From contig NZ_JAAKDT010000004.1 of assembly GCF_011038785.1 (NCBI RefSeq), forward strand, positions 1 through 64,000: a stretch of DNA of 64,000 nt, read 5' to 3'. Position 1 is the stretch's first letter; each line of letters starts with the position of its first letter. Of this stretch, positions 1-7,377 are shown piece by piece. The position numbers and the translations under genes are program-made. A model generated the notes under the pieces. That model made no database searches, was not told where the DNA came from, and was given only the letters and a program-made list of their open reading frames with translations. Source of the stretch: Parabacteroides sp. ZJ-118. GTDB taxonomy: Bacteria; Bacteroidota; Bacteroidia; Bacteroidales; Tannerellaceae.

Positions 1-561
1 CGCGCTGAGAATACGCTCCAAGTGGTTGCGGGCTTGGCCTTTCAGGTAGGGTATCTGCACGATGATGCTGTCATGGGTCAGGCTCTCGATGAATGGGTCG
101 GGAACGCCCTCCTCTATCCGGCAGTCGTCATAGTCAAAGTAGTGGCGGCGGACATACACCACCGGCTCACGCAGGTCACCCACCTTGTGCCCCAGCAGGT
201 AAATGGAAATAATGGGAAGGCCGAAACCTTTGGAAGAGTCGTCTTCGCGCAGGTTCTCCTTGTCCAGGTACTGCACACCTAAGTATTGCCGGAAGCGCAA
301 GGTCTCCGTGATGAGCCACGTCTTCTGTATCTCGATGAGCACCAGCCGCTCCGCGCCCGAGGCGTCGCGCACCTTGGCGGAGAAGTCGATGCGGAACAGC
401 GAGATGCGAGTCTGCTGCATGTTGGTGTACTCGTTGCGGCGCATCTCCAGCTCCGTGATCTCCTGCTTCAACAGGGCGGAAAGGAGTATCTTCGCCACAC
501 GGTTGTCTTCCATCAGAAACTTGAACACCGAGTCGTATATGGGATTTGCTATCAGTAACAT
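1..561 (-). CDS. Rpn-family PD-(D/E)XK nuclease / putative transposase, 3' end beyond window (copy 1)
   Basis: This is the N-terminal 187 residues of a nuclease of the recombination-promoting Rpn / PDDEXK transposase family. The gene runs off the left edge. It starts at the ATG for MLLIANPIYDSVFKFLMED, a typical opening for Bacteroidales members. The catalytic core is visible as D59 in LFRIDFSAK and E77-x-Q79 in LVLIEIQKT. These nucleases are thought to cut DNA and stimulate recombination rather than act as classical transposases. The visible part is nearly identical at DNA level to the complete gene at 6167-7120, so the two copies flank the capF-capG-wbuB block. Family assignment is firm; whether this copy is intact cannot be told. 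Confidence 0.8.
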   Translation of the reverse strand, partial: MLLIANPIYDSVFKFLMEDNRVAKILLSALLKQEITELEMRRNEYTNMQQTRISLFRIDFSAKVRDASGAERLVLIEIQKTWLITETLRFRQYLGVQYLDKENLREDDSSKGFGLPIISIYLLGHKVGDLREPVVYVRRHYFDYDDCRIEEGVPDPFIESLTHDSIIVQIPYLKGQARNHLERILSA

Positions 562-654
562 GGCTCTATTTTTTTAGGGATTACCGAACAAAGAAACGAA
601 TATCTTTCCGCTTTTCCTAATCTTTCTTCCTTTTTCTCGGCCACATGATTATTC
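1..654. repeat. Long direct repeat, left copy (nuclease gene plus upstream flank)
   Basis: Bases 1-654 match 6560-7211 with an offset of 6559 through the coding part, a handful of substitutions, and a short length difference in the T-run just upstream of the start codon. Similarity stops abruptly after the CACATGATTATTC motif on both sides. The left copy is cut by the window edge, so the true repeat is probably longer. Confidence 0.92.
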
Positions 655-1866
655 ATCTCCTCGAAAATGTCTCATGATAGCCTGATAGCTCCTATTCACC
701 GTATAATTTTCACACAAGAATCTGTACCCCTTTTCCCCCATCTCCCTCATCCGCTTGTCGTCCTCTACCATACACTCGACCCTCTCCATGAAGGCATCTA
801 TCTTTCCATTCTCTGTCCACAGGCCGAAGCCTTCGCGTTCGGCAATGCGGCCCATATCGGTGTTTTCATCGGTAGCGAGGAGCACAGGCATACGGTTTTC
901 GAGGTAGCTGAGCAGGCGCGAGGGAAAGTTCGGTATGGAGAAGCGCGGGTCGAGGAATATCAAGCCGACATGGCACGCCCGAACCAGGCTGTCATATTCC
1001 TGCTTGGGAAGAGCCGAAAGCAATCCGGCGTTTTTCGGGGCATGCTCTTCAAACCAACGGGCTATCTTTGGATATTCCGTGCCGCTGCCGACCACCACCA
1101 TATAGCTGTTGTCCCGCCCTTCATTGGCTTCTATCACCCGGAGCAGGAAATCAATCCCTTGCGGTTTGCCGAGGTTGCCGCCGTAGATGAACAGTGTCTT
1201 GTCGACAGGAATATTGAACTTTTCAAGTAACTCCGAGCGTTCTGCCTGCGTCGGTTGGGGAATGTCGGTGACCTCTATCGCGTTAGGGCAAAGCTCGACT
1301 TTGGCAGGATCAACCGCCGGGTTATGCTTGATGACGTACGCGCAGTTTGCCGGCGACATACATCCGATTTTGTCGGAAATCTCATACAGTCGTTCCTCTT
1401 TTTTACGGAACATCTTATGTAGAAAACCGCCCTGCTTCATCATGCCGAGGTCGACAGCATTCTGCGGGAATATATCCTTCAGCATAAGGTAACTCCGGCA
1501 GCCGCACCGCCCCTTCACCCGTTCGATTACTTTGTTGAAAGTAATCGGCGGAGTGGAATAAAGGACAAGGTCAAACCGGACATCCCCCCAATATTTCCGG
1601 ATCGCCTTGTCAAACTGCCGTTCGAGTAACAGTGTGCCTATTCCTTTCTCTACAACATTGGTTTTCTGAATATTGAGCGTTCTTATCTTAAGAATACGGC
1701 AATGCGACTGTTCGATAAGATGCGTAGGCTTGCCAAATCGCCGCTCCGTGGGCGAAGCGATATAAACATCATTGCCGCGATTTATAAACTCGCGCATGAG
1801 GTCGGAGTAGATACCGCGACTGTTCATGTTTTCGATGCGCGAAAGAGACAGGAACAGGATATTCAT
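649..1866 (-). CDS. Family 4 glycosyltransferase, WbuB-like (candidate L-FucNAc transferase)
   Basis: A 405-residue GT-B fold glycosyltransferase. The N-terminus MNILFLSLSRIENMNSRGIY matches WbuB/WbjE-type enzymes that move an L-FucNAc residue onto the growing lipid-linked repeat unit at the cytoplasmic membrane face. A nucleotide-binding stretch follows at FIYGGNLGKPQGIDFLL, about residue 226. It begins 3 bp after the epimerase gene stop, so it is the last gene of the capF-capG-wbuB unit. Its substrate is inferred from that position directly behind the UDP-L-FucNAc genes; the family is clear, the sugar specificity is not proven. Confidence 0.8.
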   Translation of the reverse strand: MNILFLSLSRIENMNSRGIYSDLMREFINRGNDVYIASPTERRFGKPTHLIEQSHCRILKIRTLNIQKTNVVEKGIGTLLLERQFDKAIRKYWGDVRFDLVLYSTPPITFNKVIERVKGRCGCRSYLMLKDIFPQNAVDLGMMKQGGFLHKMFRKKEERLYEISDKIGCMSPANCAYVIKHNPAVDPAKVELCPNAIEVTDIPQPTQAERSELLEKFNIPVDKTLFIYGGNLGKPQGIDFLLRVIEANEGRDNSYMVVVGSGTEYPKIARWFEEHAPKNAGLLSALPKQEYDSLVRACHVGLIFLDPRFSIPNFPSRLLSYLENRMPVLLATDENTDMGRIAEREGFGLWTENGKIDAFMERVECMVEDDKRMREMGEKGYRFLCENYTVNRSYQAIMRHFRGDE

Positions 1867-1869
1867 AGA

Positions 1870-3030
1870 TTAAAACTTGCGCCAGACCATCTTGTTGACC
1901 ACGCCGGTGTAGGACTGGATGAGTTTGACGATTTTGGTGGAGACGTTGGTGTCGGTGTAGTTGGGAACCGTGAGGCCGAGGTGACCATTGCGGTTCATCT
2001 CCACAGCTACATCGACGGCTTGCAGCAACGAGTGCTCATCAATGCCGGCAAGAATAAAGTCGCCTTTGTCGAGGGCCTCGGGGCGCTCGGTTGAGGTGCG
2101 GATGCAGACGGCGGCAATAGGTTTGCCGATACTCAGGAAGAAGCTCGATTCTTCAGGCAATGTACCGGAATCGCTGACTACGGCGAAGGAGTTCATCTGC
2201 AAATTGTTGTAGTCATGGAAGCCGAGCGGCTCGTGGGCAATCACGCGGCGGTCAAGTTTGAAACCGCTTGCTTCAAGGCGTTTGCGGCTGCGCGGGTGGC
2301 AACTGTAGAGTATCGGCATATCGTACTTGTCTGCCATGGCGTTGATGGCGTTGAAGAGCGACAGGAAGTTCTTCTCCGTATCGATATTCTCTTCCCGGTG
2401 GGCAGACAAAAGAATGTATTTGCCCTTTTCAAGACCGAGACGAGTGAGGATATCGGAGGCTTCGATGTCGGTGAGGTTGTTGTGCAACACCTCGGCCATA
2501 GGCGAACCGCAAACGTAGGTGCGCTGCGGCGCAACGTTCGAGGCGTTCAGATAGCGGCGGGCGTGTTCGGAGTAGCAGATGTTCACATCAGAGATGATAT
2601 CGACAATACGGCGGTTGGTCTCCTCCGGCAGACATTCGTCGAAACAGCGGTTGCCGGCCTCCATGTGGAAGATGGGAATGTGGAGACGCTTGGCACCGAT
2701 AACGCTCAGGCAGGAGTTGGTATCACCGAGGACAAGCACTGCATCGGGCTGGGTCTCGACCATCAGCCGATAAGAGGCGGCGATGATATTACCCATTGTC
2801 TCGCCAAGATCTTTGCCGACGGCATCCATATACACTTCGGGGTCTTTCAGCTTCAAGTCCTTGAAGAAAACGCCGTTGAGGTTGTAGTCGTAATTCTGCC
2901 CCGTATGGGCAAGGATCACATCAAAATACGCGCGGCAACGGTTGATTACCGCCGCAAGGCGGATAATCTCGGGGCGTGTGCCGACGATAATCAGCAGTTT
3001 GAGTTTGCCGTTATTCTTAAATTCAGCCAT
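1870..3030 (-). CDS. capG: UDP-N-acetylglucosamine 2-epimerase type (CapG/WbjD): last step to UDP-L-FucNAc
   Basis: A 386-residue non-hydrolysing 2-epimerase of the WecB superfamily. Seen motifs are IIVGTRPEIIRLA at the N-terminus, LVLGDTNS, FHMEAGNRCFDE, LPEETNRRIVD and LLSAHREENID; these carry the acidic and histidine residues used by the family. In the CapE-CapF-CapG route this enzyme epimerises C2 of UDP-N-acetyl-6-deoxy-L-talosamine to give UDP-L-FucNAc. The start overlaps the capF stop by 8 bp, indicating translational coupling. WecB acting on UDP-GlcNAc is the alternative, but the adjacent capF makes CapG the better reading. Confidence 0.88.
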   Translation of the reverse strand: MAEFKNNGKLKLLIIVGTRPEIIRLAAVINRCRAYFDVILAHTGQNYDYNLNGVFFKDLKLKDPEVYMDAVGKDLGETMGNIIAASYRLMVETQPDAVLVLGDTNSCLSVIGAKRLHIPIFHMEAGNRCFDECLPEETNRRIVDIISDVNICYSEHARRYLNASNVAPQRTYVCGSPMAEVLHNNLTDIEASDILTRLGLEKGKYILLSAHREENIDTEKNFLSLFNAINAMADKYDMPILYSCHPRSRKRLEASGFKLDRRVIAHEPLGFHDYNNLQMNSFAVVSDSGTLPEESSFFLSIGKPIAAVCIRTSTERPEALDKGDFILAGIDEHSLLQAVDVAVEMNRNGHLGLTVPNYTDTNVSTKIVKLIQSYTGVVNKMVWRKF

Positions 3031-4267
3031 TTACTTTTTCGAAGAATGTGTCGGGACGATTGGGGTCGAAGCACTCGTTACAGTACATGACAGTCACGAG
3101 CTCTTCGGTGTCCGACAGGTTAATAATATTGTGCGTATAGCCGGGGAGCATGTGGACGGCCTCGATTTTGTCGCCGTTGACCTCAAACTCGATTACCTCG
3201 TCTGTGCCGAGTTTGCGCTGTTGGATAAGTCCATGGCCTTTCACGACGATGAACTGTTCCCACTTGGTGTTGTGCCAGTGTTCGCCTTTGGTGATACCCG
3301 GCTTGGAGATGTTGATGCTGACCTGCCCGACATTGGTACTTTTAACGAGTTCGGTAAACGAACCGCGAGGATCCACATTCATCTTCAGCGGAAATGCCAC
3401 TTTCTCCTTTGGCAGATAGCTCAGATAGGTGGAATAAAGCGCCTTGGCGAACGAGCCGTCGGGTATCTCAGGGATAACAAGCGTCTGCGGTTGTGCCTTG
3501 AATTGGTTCAGCAAGTCGACAATCTGTCCGAGCGTCACCTTATGGGTGTGCGGCACATAACAGTAACGTCCATCAGCCCCACCCTTGCCCTCCCCACAGG
3601 GAGAGGGATTTATGCCGTCATAGTCACAATGGTGCTCCTTACCCTGCAGGGCGGCGATCATCTCATCAACGAGGTCGTCGATATAGAGCAGCTCCAACTC
3701 CACCGCCGGGTCGTTGACCTGTATCGGCAGGTCGTTGGCGATGTTGTGGCAGAAGGTGGCGACAGCGGAATTGTAGTTCGGGCGGCACCACTTGCCGAAC
3801 AGGTTCGGGAAGCGGTAGACCAGCACCTTCGTGCCGGTCTCTTTGGCATACTCGAAGAATAGCTCCTCGCCGGCCTTCTTGCTCTCGCCGTAGGGATGTC
3901 CGGCATAGCGGCCTATCAGTGTCGCTTGAATGGAACTTGACAGCATCACCGGGCAGCGATTGCCGTGCTTCTTCAGCGTGTCGAGCAATGTCGAGGCGAA
4001 GCCGAAGTTTCCCTTACGGAAGTCTTCGGGATTCTCCGGGCGATTGACTCCGGCAAGATTGAAGACGAAGTCGGCCTCTGCACAGTAGCGGTCAAGCTCT
4101 TCCGGTGTGGAGTCGATGTCGTACTCAAAGACTTCAAGCCCCCCTCCGGCTTCCCCCACAAGGGGGAGGGTCAAGACACGGCGGTCTTTGCCGTCCCGGA
4201 TAGTGTGCAATTGGGACACAAGGTTTCGACCGACGAACCCCCGGGCGCCGGTCACTAAGATTTTCAT
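3023..4267 (-). CDS. capF: CapF-like bifunctional UDP-sugar epimerase/reductase with in-frame palindromic insertions
   Basis: The N-terminal SDR domain shows the Rossmann motif GARGFVGRNL, the YGESKKAGEE active site and NPENPEDF; the C-terminal cupin domain shows GEHWHNTKWEQF, whose histidines bind metal. CapF epimerises C3 and reduces C4 of the CapE product. The protein has 414 residues against about 370 for staphylococcal CapF. Much of the excess lies at two GC-rich palindromic elements translated in frame, near residues 33-42 (LPLVGEAGGG) and 220-232 (NPSPCGEGKGG). Both segments fall between recognisable CapF blocks, and the reading frame stays open. Function is therefore likely but the insertions could affect stability. 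Confidence 0.88.
   Translation of the reverse strand: MKILVTGARGFVGRNLVSQLHTIRDGKDRRVLTLPLVGEAGGGLEVFEYDIDSTPEELDRYCAEADFVFNLAGVNRPENPEDFRKGNFGFASTLLDTLKKHGNRCPVMLSSSIQATLIGRYAGHPYGESKKAGEELFFEYAKETGTKVLVYRFPNLFGKWCRPNYNSAVATFCHNIANDLPIQVNDPAVELELLYIDDLVDEMIAALQGKEHHCDYDGINPSPCGEGKGGADGRYCYVPHTHKVTLGQIVDLLNQFKAQPQTLVIPEIPDGSFAKALYSTYLSYLPKEKVAFPLKMNVDPRGSFTELVKSTNVGQVSINISKPGITKGEHWHNTKWEQFIVVKGHGLIQQRKLGTDEVIEFEVNGDKIEAVHMLPGYTHNIINLSDTEELVTVMYCNECFDPNRPDTFFEKVNG
3576..3607. repeat. GC-rich palindromic element inside capF (copy A)
   Basis: A C-rich arm followed by TCCCCACAGGGAGAGGG forms a degenerate version of the element at 4139-4170. It is translated within capF as NPSPCGEGKGG, just before the conserved DGRYCYVP block. 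It shares the layout of the other copies, a pyrimidine-rich left side and a CCCC-ACA-GGGG core, but is more diverged. Confidence 0.65.
4139..4170. repeat. GC-rich palindromic element inside capF (copy B)
   Basis: The core TTCCCCCACAAGGGGGAGGG is a short hairpin preceded by CCCCCCTCCGGC. It is read in frame in capF as LPLVGEAGGG. The same sequence, including the following TCAAGACAC-like stretch, recurs at 7257-7288, and a shorter version occurs at 5167-5191. Confidence 0.85.
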
Positions 4268-4300
4268 GATATTCGTACTTATCTTTTAAGCAGAAAGAAA

Positions 4301-4789
4301 CTAATCGAAGTAATTGTAAAGTCGGATAAACTTATCTGTAAAAAGTTGCAATAACTGAGGTTGCTTCTCTAATTCTGATTTTCTCACCATAATATAAGCA
4401 CTCTTCTGTACAATTTGATAGTGCTCAAATACATCTTCAGTGAAACGGGTAGCCATTATTCTACAATAGACTCTGAAACGTTTTGTAAGATATTCGCTTT
4501 CGCCCCTCATGTTCGCACTTATAAAACCAAACGAAGCACGAGGATTCTGATTGGCAATTTCCTGCATGATAGCTATACAAGTATTAATGACCGGACGCAC
4601 CTCATTCAATCCAGTCATCAGACTATATTTATCTTTACTGTCCCGATGGGCTTTCAAGTGAAATTTTATCGCATACATATCATGCTCATACGCCTCCACC
4701 CACACCCAATACCATTGATGTGACTTTGGCGATCTAAATGCATAAAGCAACTTGTACCTTAAAAAAGGTATTTTCGTCACGAGCCTCAT
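4301..4789 (-). CDS. Hypothetical protein, about 162 aa, Bacteroidales accessory family
   Basis: The start is placed at the ATG for MRLVTKIPFLRYK; a TTG five codons upstream is the alternative. The protein is soluble and basic, with the conserved-looking segments NEVRPVINTCIAIMQEI and SFGFISANMRGESEYLTKRF. I recall similar proteins of 150-170 residues in Bacteroides next to a roughly 62-residue partner such as the one at 4848-5036, usually in mobile or capsule accessory regions. No catalytic motif is recognisable. Codon use is more AT-rich than capF beside it, suggesting separate acquisition. The role is unknown; a toxin/antitoxin-like pair is possible but unsupported. Confidence 0.7.
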   Translation of the reverse strand: MRLVTKIPFLRYKLLYAFRSPKSHQWYWVWVEAYEHDMYAIKFHLKAHRDSKDKYSLMTGLNEVRPVINTCIAIMQEIANQNPRASFGFISANMRGESEYLTKRFRVYCRIMATRFTEDVFEHYQIVQKSAYIMVRKSELEKQPQLLQLFTDKFIRLYNYFD

Positions 4790-4847
4790 CAAACCGTTGT
4801 ACAAACCGATAGTTATAATGCGAAACTTTCATTCCAACCCCCAAAGC

Positions 4848-5036
4848 CTACATTAGGTAAGGGTAAACATCAATACGCAAACGTTCCAGCTCTTCGGAGG
4901 GCACCTTTACGAATTCATTCCCATAAATCAATTTATCTCTTTCGCTTTTAGGAAGATAAGAGAAACGCTCCTCCAATATGGTTTGCCATTCTTCAGGAGT
5001 TTTGAACTTACGCCTTGCAACTTTATTCTTTCCCAT
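4848..5036 (-). CDS. Small hypothetical protein, 62 aa, partner of the downstream gene
   Basis: Starts at the ATG for MGKNKVARRKFKTPEEW. It is lysine/arginine-rich at the N-terminus, followed by a predicted helical region (WQTILEERFSYLPKSERD) and a conserved-looking tail VPSEELERLRIDVYPYL. It lies 58 bp upstream of the 162-residue protein, in the same direction, so the two are probably co-transcribed. I recall this pairing from other Bacteroidales genomes but know no function. The basic N-terminus would be consistent with nucleic acid binding, which is inference only. Confidence 0.65.
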   Translation of the reverse strand: MGKNKVARRKFKTPEEWQTILEERFSYLPKSERDKLIYGNEFVKVPSEELERLRIDVYPYLM

Positions 5037-5130
5037 AATCTCATAATATGATGATGCCACAAAAGTAATCACTTTTCCTACAGAAGCAAACGATTTTCCC
5101 TTTTTCCGTTCATTATTACTATTTTATTCC

Positions 5131-5191
5131 TTATTTGCTCTTGATCTCAGCGTTCGAAGAGTTCAGCCCCCCTCCCCCCACAAGGAGGGGG
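5131..5191. repeat. Recombination scar: capF-derived segment plus palindromic element (copy C)
   Basis: CGTTCGAAGAGTTCAGCCCC followed by a shortened CCCCCCACAAGGAGGGG palindrome (5167-5191). The flank CTTATTTGCTCTTGATCTC resembles the flank before the capF remnant at 7216-7290. Read on the minus strand the palindrome is followed by codons like ELFE, corresponding to EVFEYD behind the palindrome in full-length capF. It therefore looks like a third copy of the capF 5' junction without its gene. Confidence 0.6.
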
Positions 5192-5208
5192 AATAGATTA
5201 TTAACAAC

Positions 5209-5619
5209 CTACAAAATTAAATTCAAAAATTCACCGGGAGTCAACACTTGGATACTGGAAAAACTAAAATCCCTCGCGTTACGAGTGATAATATAATTCA
5301 CGTTTTTCCTTGCAGCCGCGAAATACTGCACGGCATCTTCAAAATCATTATACCGACAATCTATCGCGTTATCAATAGCGTTACATCCGATTTCCACGAT
5401 CGTTACAAATTTTCGCAAACGGACCAACGCATCATACAATCGCTCTTTAGAATACGATTTACGTGTAATATATGCAAGGTTGACAATTGTCAAATCAGAA
5501 ACCAACAATTCCACTTTTTTCTCAACAGCGAGCTGAAATAAAATCATCACGTCTTGAACCCAAGGCTCCCGATCTTCAAGCAAATCGACAATCACGTTCG
5601 TGTCAAGAAAAAGTTTCAT
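5209..5619 (-). CDS. PIN-domain ribonuclease toxin (VapC-like)
   Basis: A 136-residue PIN domain, the usual length for VapC-type toxins that cut RNA. The family's acidic residues are visible: D6 in MKLFLDTNVIVDLL, E94/D95 in NDFEDAVQYFAA and D117 in ITRNARDF. The start ATG lies directly before the antitoxin stop codon, so the two genes form a standard antitoxin-first operon on the minus strand. It lies in the block that separates capE from capF, where an addiction module could stabilise the insertion. Target RNA unknown. Confidence 0.88.
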   Translation of the reverse strand: MKLFLDTNVIVDLLEDREPWVQDVMILFQLAVEKKVELLVSDLTIVNLAYITRKSYSKERLYDALVRLRKFVTIVEIGCNAIDNAIDCRYNDFEDAVQYFAAARKNVNYIITRNARDFSFSSIQVLTPGEFLNLIL

Positions 5620-5880
5620 TTATTCTCTATATTTTGATTCCAAGCAATCACTTTTACGCTCCCTCCAGCTCTTGTCATTTTTGTCCGATGACAAAATTCC
5701 CGCTAACGCTCTCACCTCGTCAGAAACCTGTATTTTTCTCGTTCTGTCCTCTTTGCCCGAAATAAATTTCAAAAGGAATTTCTCGACCATGTCAGATAAA
5801 TCGATCCCTTTTATCCTTGCATAGTCAAAAGCCTCACGCAACGTGTGTTCGTCAATATTTAAAACAGAGTTTCCTTTCAT
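5620..5880 (-). CDS. Antitoxin of the PIN toxin (DUF6364-like / ribbon-helix type)
   Basis: An 86-residue protein starting MKGNSVLNIDEHTLREAFDYA, with a pattern like DUF6364 antitoxins: a short beta strand, then helices containing AFDYARIKGIDLSDMVEKFL. The charged, flexible C-terminus (residues 45-86) would be expected to wrap the toxin. The stop codon abuts the toxin start. Such antitoxins usually repress their own operon. The exact family is inferred from the pattern and the neighbour; the pairing with the toxin is strong. Confidence 0.75.
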   Translation of the reverse strand: MKGNSVLNIDEHTLREAFDYARIKGIDLSDMVEKFLLKFISGKEDRTRKIQVSDEVRALAGILSSDKNDKSWRERKSDCLESKYRE

Positions 5881-5928
5881 ACAAATTCATTTTCTGCAAA
5901 CGTACGAAATAAAAACAAGAATCGCAAC

Positions 5929-6090
5929 TCACTCCGACTTGATGTCCATCGCTTTCACCCGCTTGTCCAATCCGAGGTCTTCGCGGATAAAGCGCAAGCG
6001 CATCAGTTGCTCTTTCATTCCCTCCACATCGAGGCGGCGCGTGTTGTGGCTGTGATAGTCTTCGATCCTGCTCACCGCCTCGTTGCCCTG
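5929..6090 (-). pseudogene. 3' remnant of a second capE allele (last 53 codons)
   Basis: Reads QGNEAVSRIEDYHSHNTRRL then MKEQLMRLRFIREDLGLDKR and ends in IKSE and a stop, matching the C-terminus of intact capE at 7374-8447 until its last few residues. The DNA is clearly similar but not identical (for example CGGCGCGTG against CGATGCGTA), so it comes from another capE allele rather than a recent local copy. The remnant begins sharply at CCCTG, after which unrelated sequence starts. It is evidence for exchange between capsule loci. Confidence 0.85.
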
Positions 6091-6166
6091 TAATCGTTGT
6101 TATGGGGTTGCCAATGTGAATCTTCAAAAGCTTCCTGTAAGGGGAAGAGCCCTTGTCTTGGCACTC

Positions 6167-7120
6167 CTATTCCAGAAACGGACGGACATTCCCCTCCTCC
6201 ATGGAAAGGAGGTCGGCTATTTCCCGGACGGACATTCCACGTTCGTGCAGGCTACGTATCGTGGCAGACAAGGCCTTGTTCTGTTGCTCTATTTCACGAG
6301 CCTGCCGTTCAAGCTCCTTGTCTTTTTGCTCTATTACCTTATCTCTCTGCTCAATCTCATGGTCTTTTGCCATGATGACGGTGTCACGCCTCTCTATCTC
6401 CGAAAGGATTTCATCTTCCACCTCCATGTCTCGACGTATTTCCGGGGTGGCAGCCGCCTGTGCCAAACGGTTGAACACCAGATGTTCGTCGCCTTGCAGG
6501 TGAGTATCGCTGACTCCTAACAGGTGATCGTCCGTGGGGATGCGGTACTCTTGGTCGAACGCGCTGAGAATACGCTCCAAGTGGTTGCGGGCTTGGCCTT
6601 TCAGGTAGGGTATCTGCACGATGATGCTGTCATGGGTCAGGCTCTCGATGAATGGGTCGGGAACGCCCTCCTCTATCCGGCAGTCGTCATAGTCAAAGTA
6701 GTGGCGGCGGACATACACCACCGGCTCACGCAGGTCACCCACCTTGTGCCCCAGCAGGTAAATGGAAATAATGGGAAGGCCGAAACCTTTGGAAGAGTCG
6801 TCTTCACGCAGGTTCTCCTTGTCCAGGTACTGCACACCTAAGTATTGCCGGAAGCGCAAGGTCTCCGTGATGAGCCACGTCTTCTGTATCTCGATGAGCA
6901 CCAACCGCTCCGCGCCCGAGGCGTCGCGCACCTTGGCGGAGAAGTCGATGCGGAACAGCGAGATGCGCGTCTGCTGCATGTTGGTGTATTCGTTGCGGCG
7001 CATCTCCAGCTCCGTGATCTCCTGCTTCAACAAGGCGGAAAGGAGTATCTTCGCCACACGGTTGTCTTCCATCAGAAACTTGAACACCGAGTCATATATG
7101 GGATTTGCTATCAGTAGCAT
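6167..7120 (-). CDS. Rpn-family PD-(D/E)XK nuclease / putative transposase (copy 2, complete)
   Basis: A complete 317-residue member of the Rpn/PDDEXK transposase family. Start chosen at MLLIANPIYD; a longer open frame upstream is translated capF remnant. The nuclease core has D59 and E77-x-Q79. From about residue 235 there is a coiled coil (repeats such as EIEQRDKVIEQKDKELE), ending in a short helix-turn-helix-like tail, RGMSVREIADLLSMEEG. Rpn proteins promote RecA-independent recombination in E. coli. The gene is inserted between capE and a capF remnant on one side and a capE remnant on the other, so it marks or caused the rearrangement here. Confidence 0.85.
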   Translation of the reverse strand: MLLIANPIYDSVFKFLMEDNRVAKILLSALLKQEITELEMRRNEYTNMQQTRISLFRIDFSAKVRDASGAERLVLIEIQKTWLITETLRFRQYLGVQYLDKENLREDDSSKGFGLPIISIYLLGHKVGDLREPVVYVRRHYFDYDDCRIEEGVPDPFIESLTHDSIIVQIPYLKGQARNHLERILSAFDQEYRIPTDDHLLGVSDTHLQGDEHLVFNRLAQAAATPEIRRDMEVEDEILSEIERRDTVIMAKDHEIEQRDKVIEQKDKELERQAREIEQQNKALSATIRSLHERGMSVREIADLLSMEEGNVRPFLE

Positions 7121-7211
7121 GGCTTTATTTTTAGGGATTACCGAACAAAGAAACGAATATCTTTCCGCTTTTCCTAATCTTTCTTCCTTTTTCTCGGCCA
7201 CATGATTATTC
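6560..7211. repeat. Long direct repeat, right copy (nuclease gene plus upstream flank)
   Basis: Counterpart of bases 1-654 in the same orientation. The 5.9 kb between the copies contains wbuB-like, capG, capF, two hypothetical genes, the toxin/antitoxin pair and the capE remnant. Homologous recombination between the copies would delete that block. Confidence 0.92.
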
Positions 7212-7215
7212 TTAT

Positions 7216-7377
7216 TTCTTATTCGCTCCTGATCTCCGTATTCGAAGAGTTCAAAGCCCCCCTCCGGCTCCCCCCACAAGGGGGAGGGACAAGACACGTG
7301 CCGTCCTTAATGGCGTTGAATTGAGCGCAAAGGTTCTTGCCGACAAAACCTTTAGCTCCTGTTACTATAATTTTCAT
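7216..7377 (-). pseudogene. 5' remnant of capF, truncated at the palindromic element
   Basis: Starts with an ATG overlapping the capE stop (ATGA) and reads MKIIVTGAKGFVGKNLCAQF, clearly the first Rossmann motif of CapF (MKILVTGARGFVGRNL in the intact gene). After about 26 codons it enters the palindromic element at 7257-7288 out of frame; in the neighbouring frame the sequence continues as GGFELFEYG, matching EVFEYD of intact capF. Past that point it departs into the nuclease flank. This preserves the ancestral capE-capF junction, with capE now missing its functional partner immediately downstream. Confidence 0.88.
7257..7288. repeat. GC-rich palindromic element at the capF remnant (copy D)
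   Basis: CTCCCCCCACAAGGGGGAGG core with the CCCCCCTCCGG lead, almost identical to copy B within intact capF, including the following CAAGACAC. Here one base more in the C-run puts the capF reading frame out of register. Confidence 0.85.

Noticed and set aside
1-7211. Classical IS element bounded by the nuclease copies
   Set aside because: No terminal inverted repeats or target-site duplications are visible at the ends of the nuclease repeats, and the family is a PD-(D/E)XK nuclease rather than a DDE transposase.
4139-7288. Possible CRISPR array from repeated GC-rich elements
   Set aside because: The copies are irregularly spaced by hundreds to thousands of bases, with no spacers and no cas genes.
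6167-7297. Longer nuclease starting at 7297
   Set aside because: The extra N-terminus translates the capF remnant and palindromic element; homology with the left copy starts at MLLIANPIYD.
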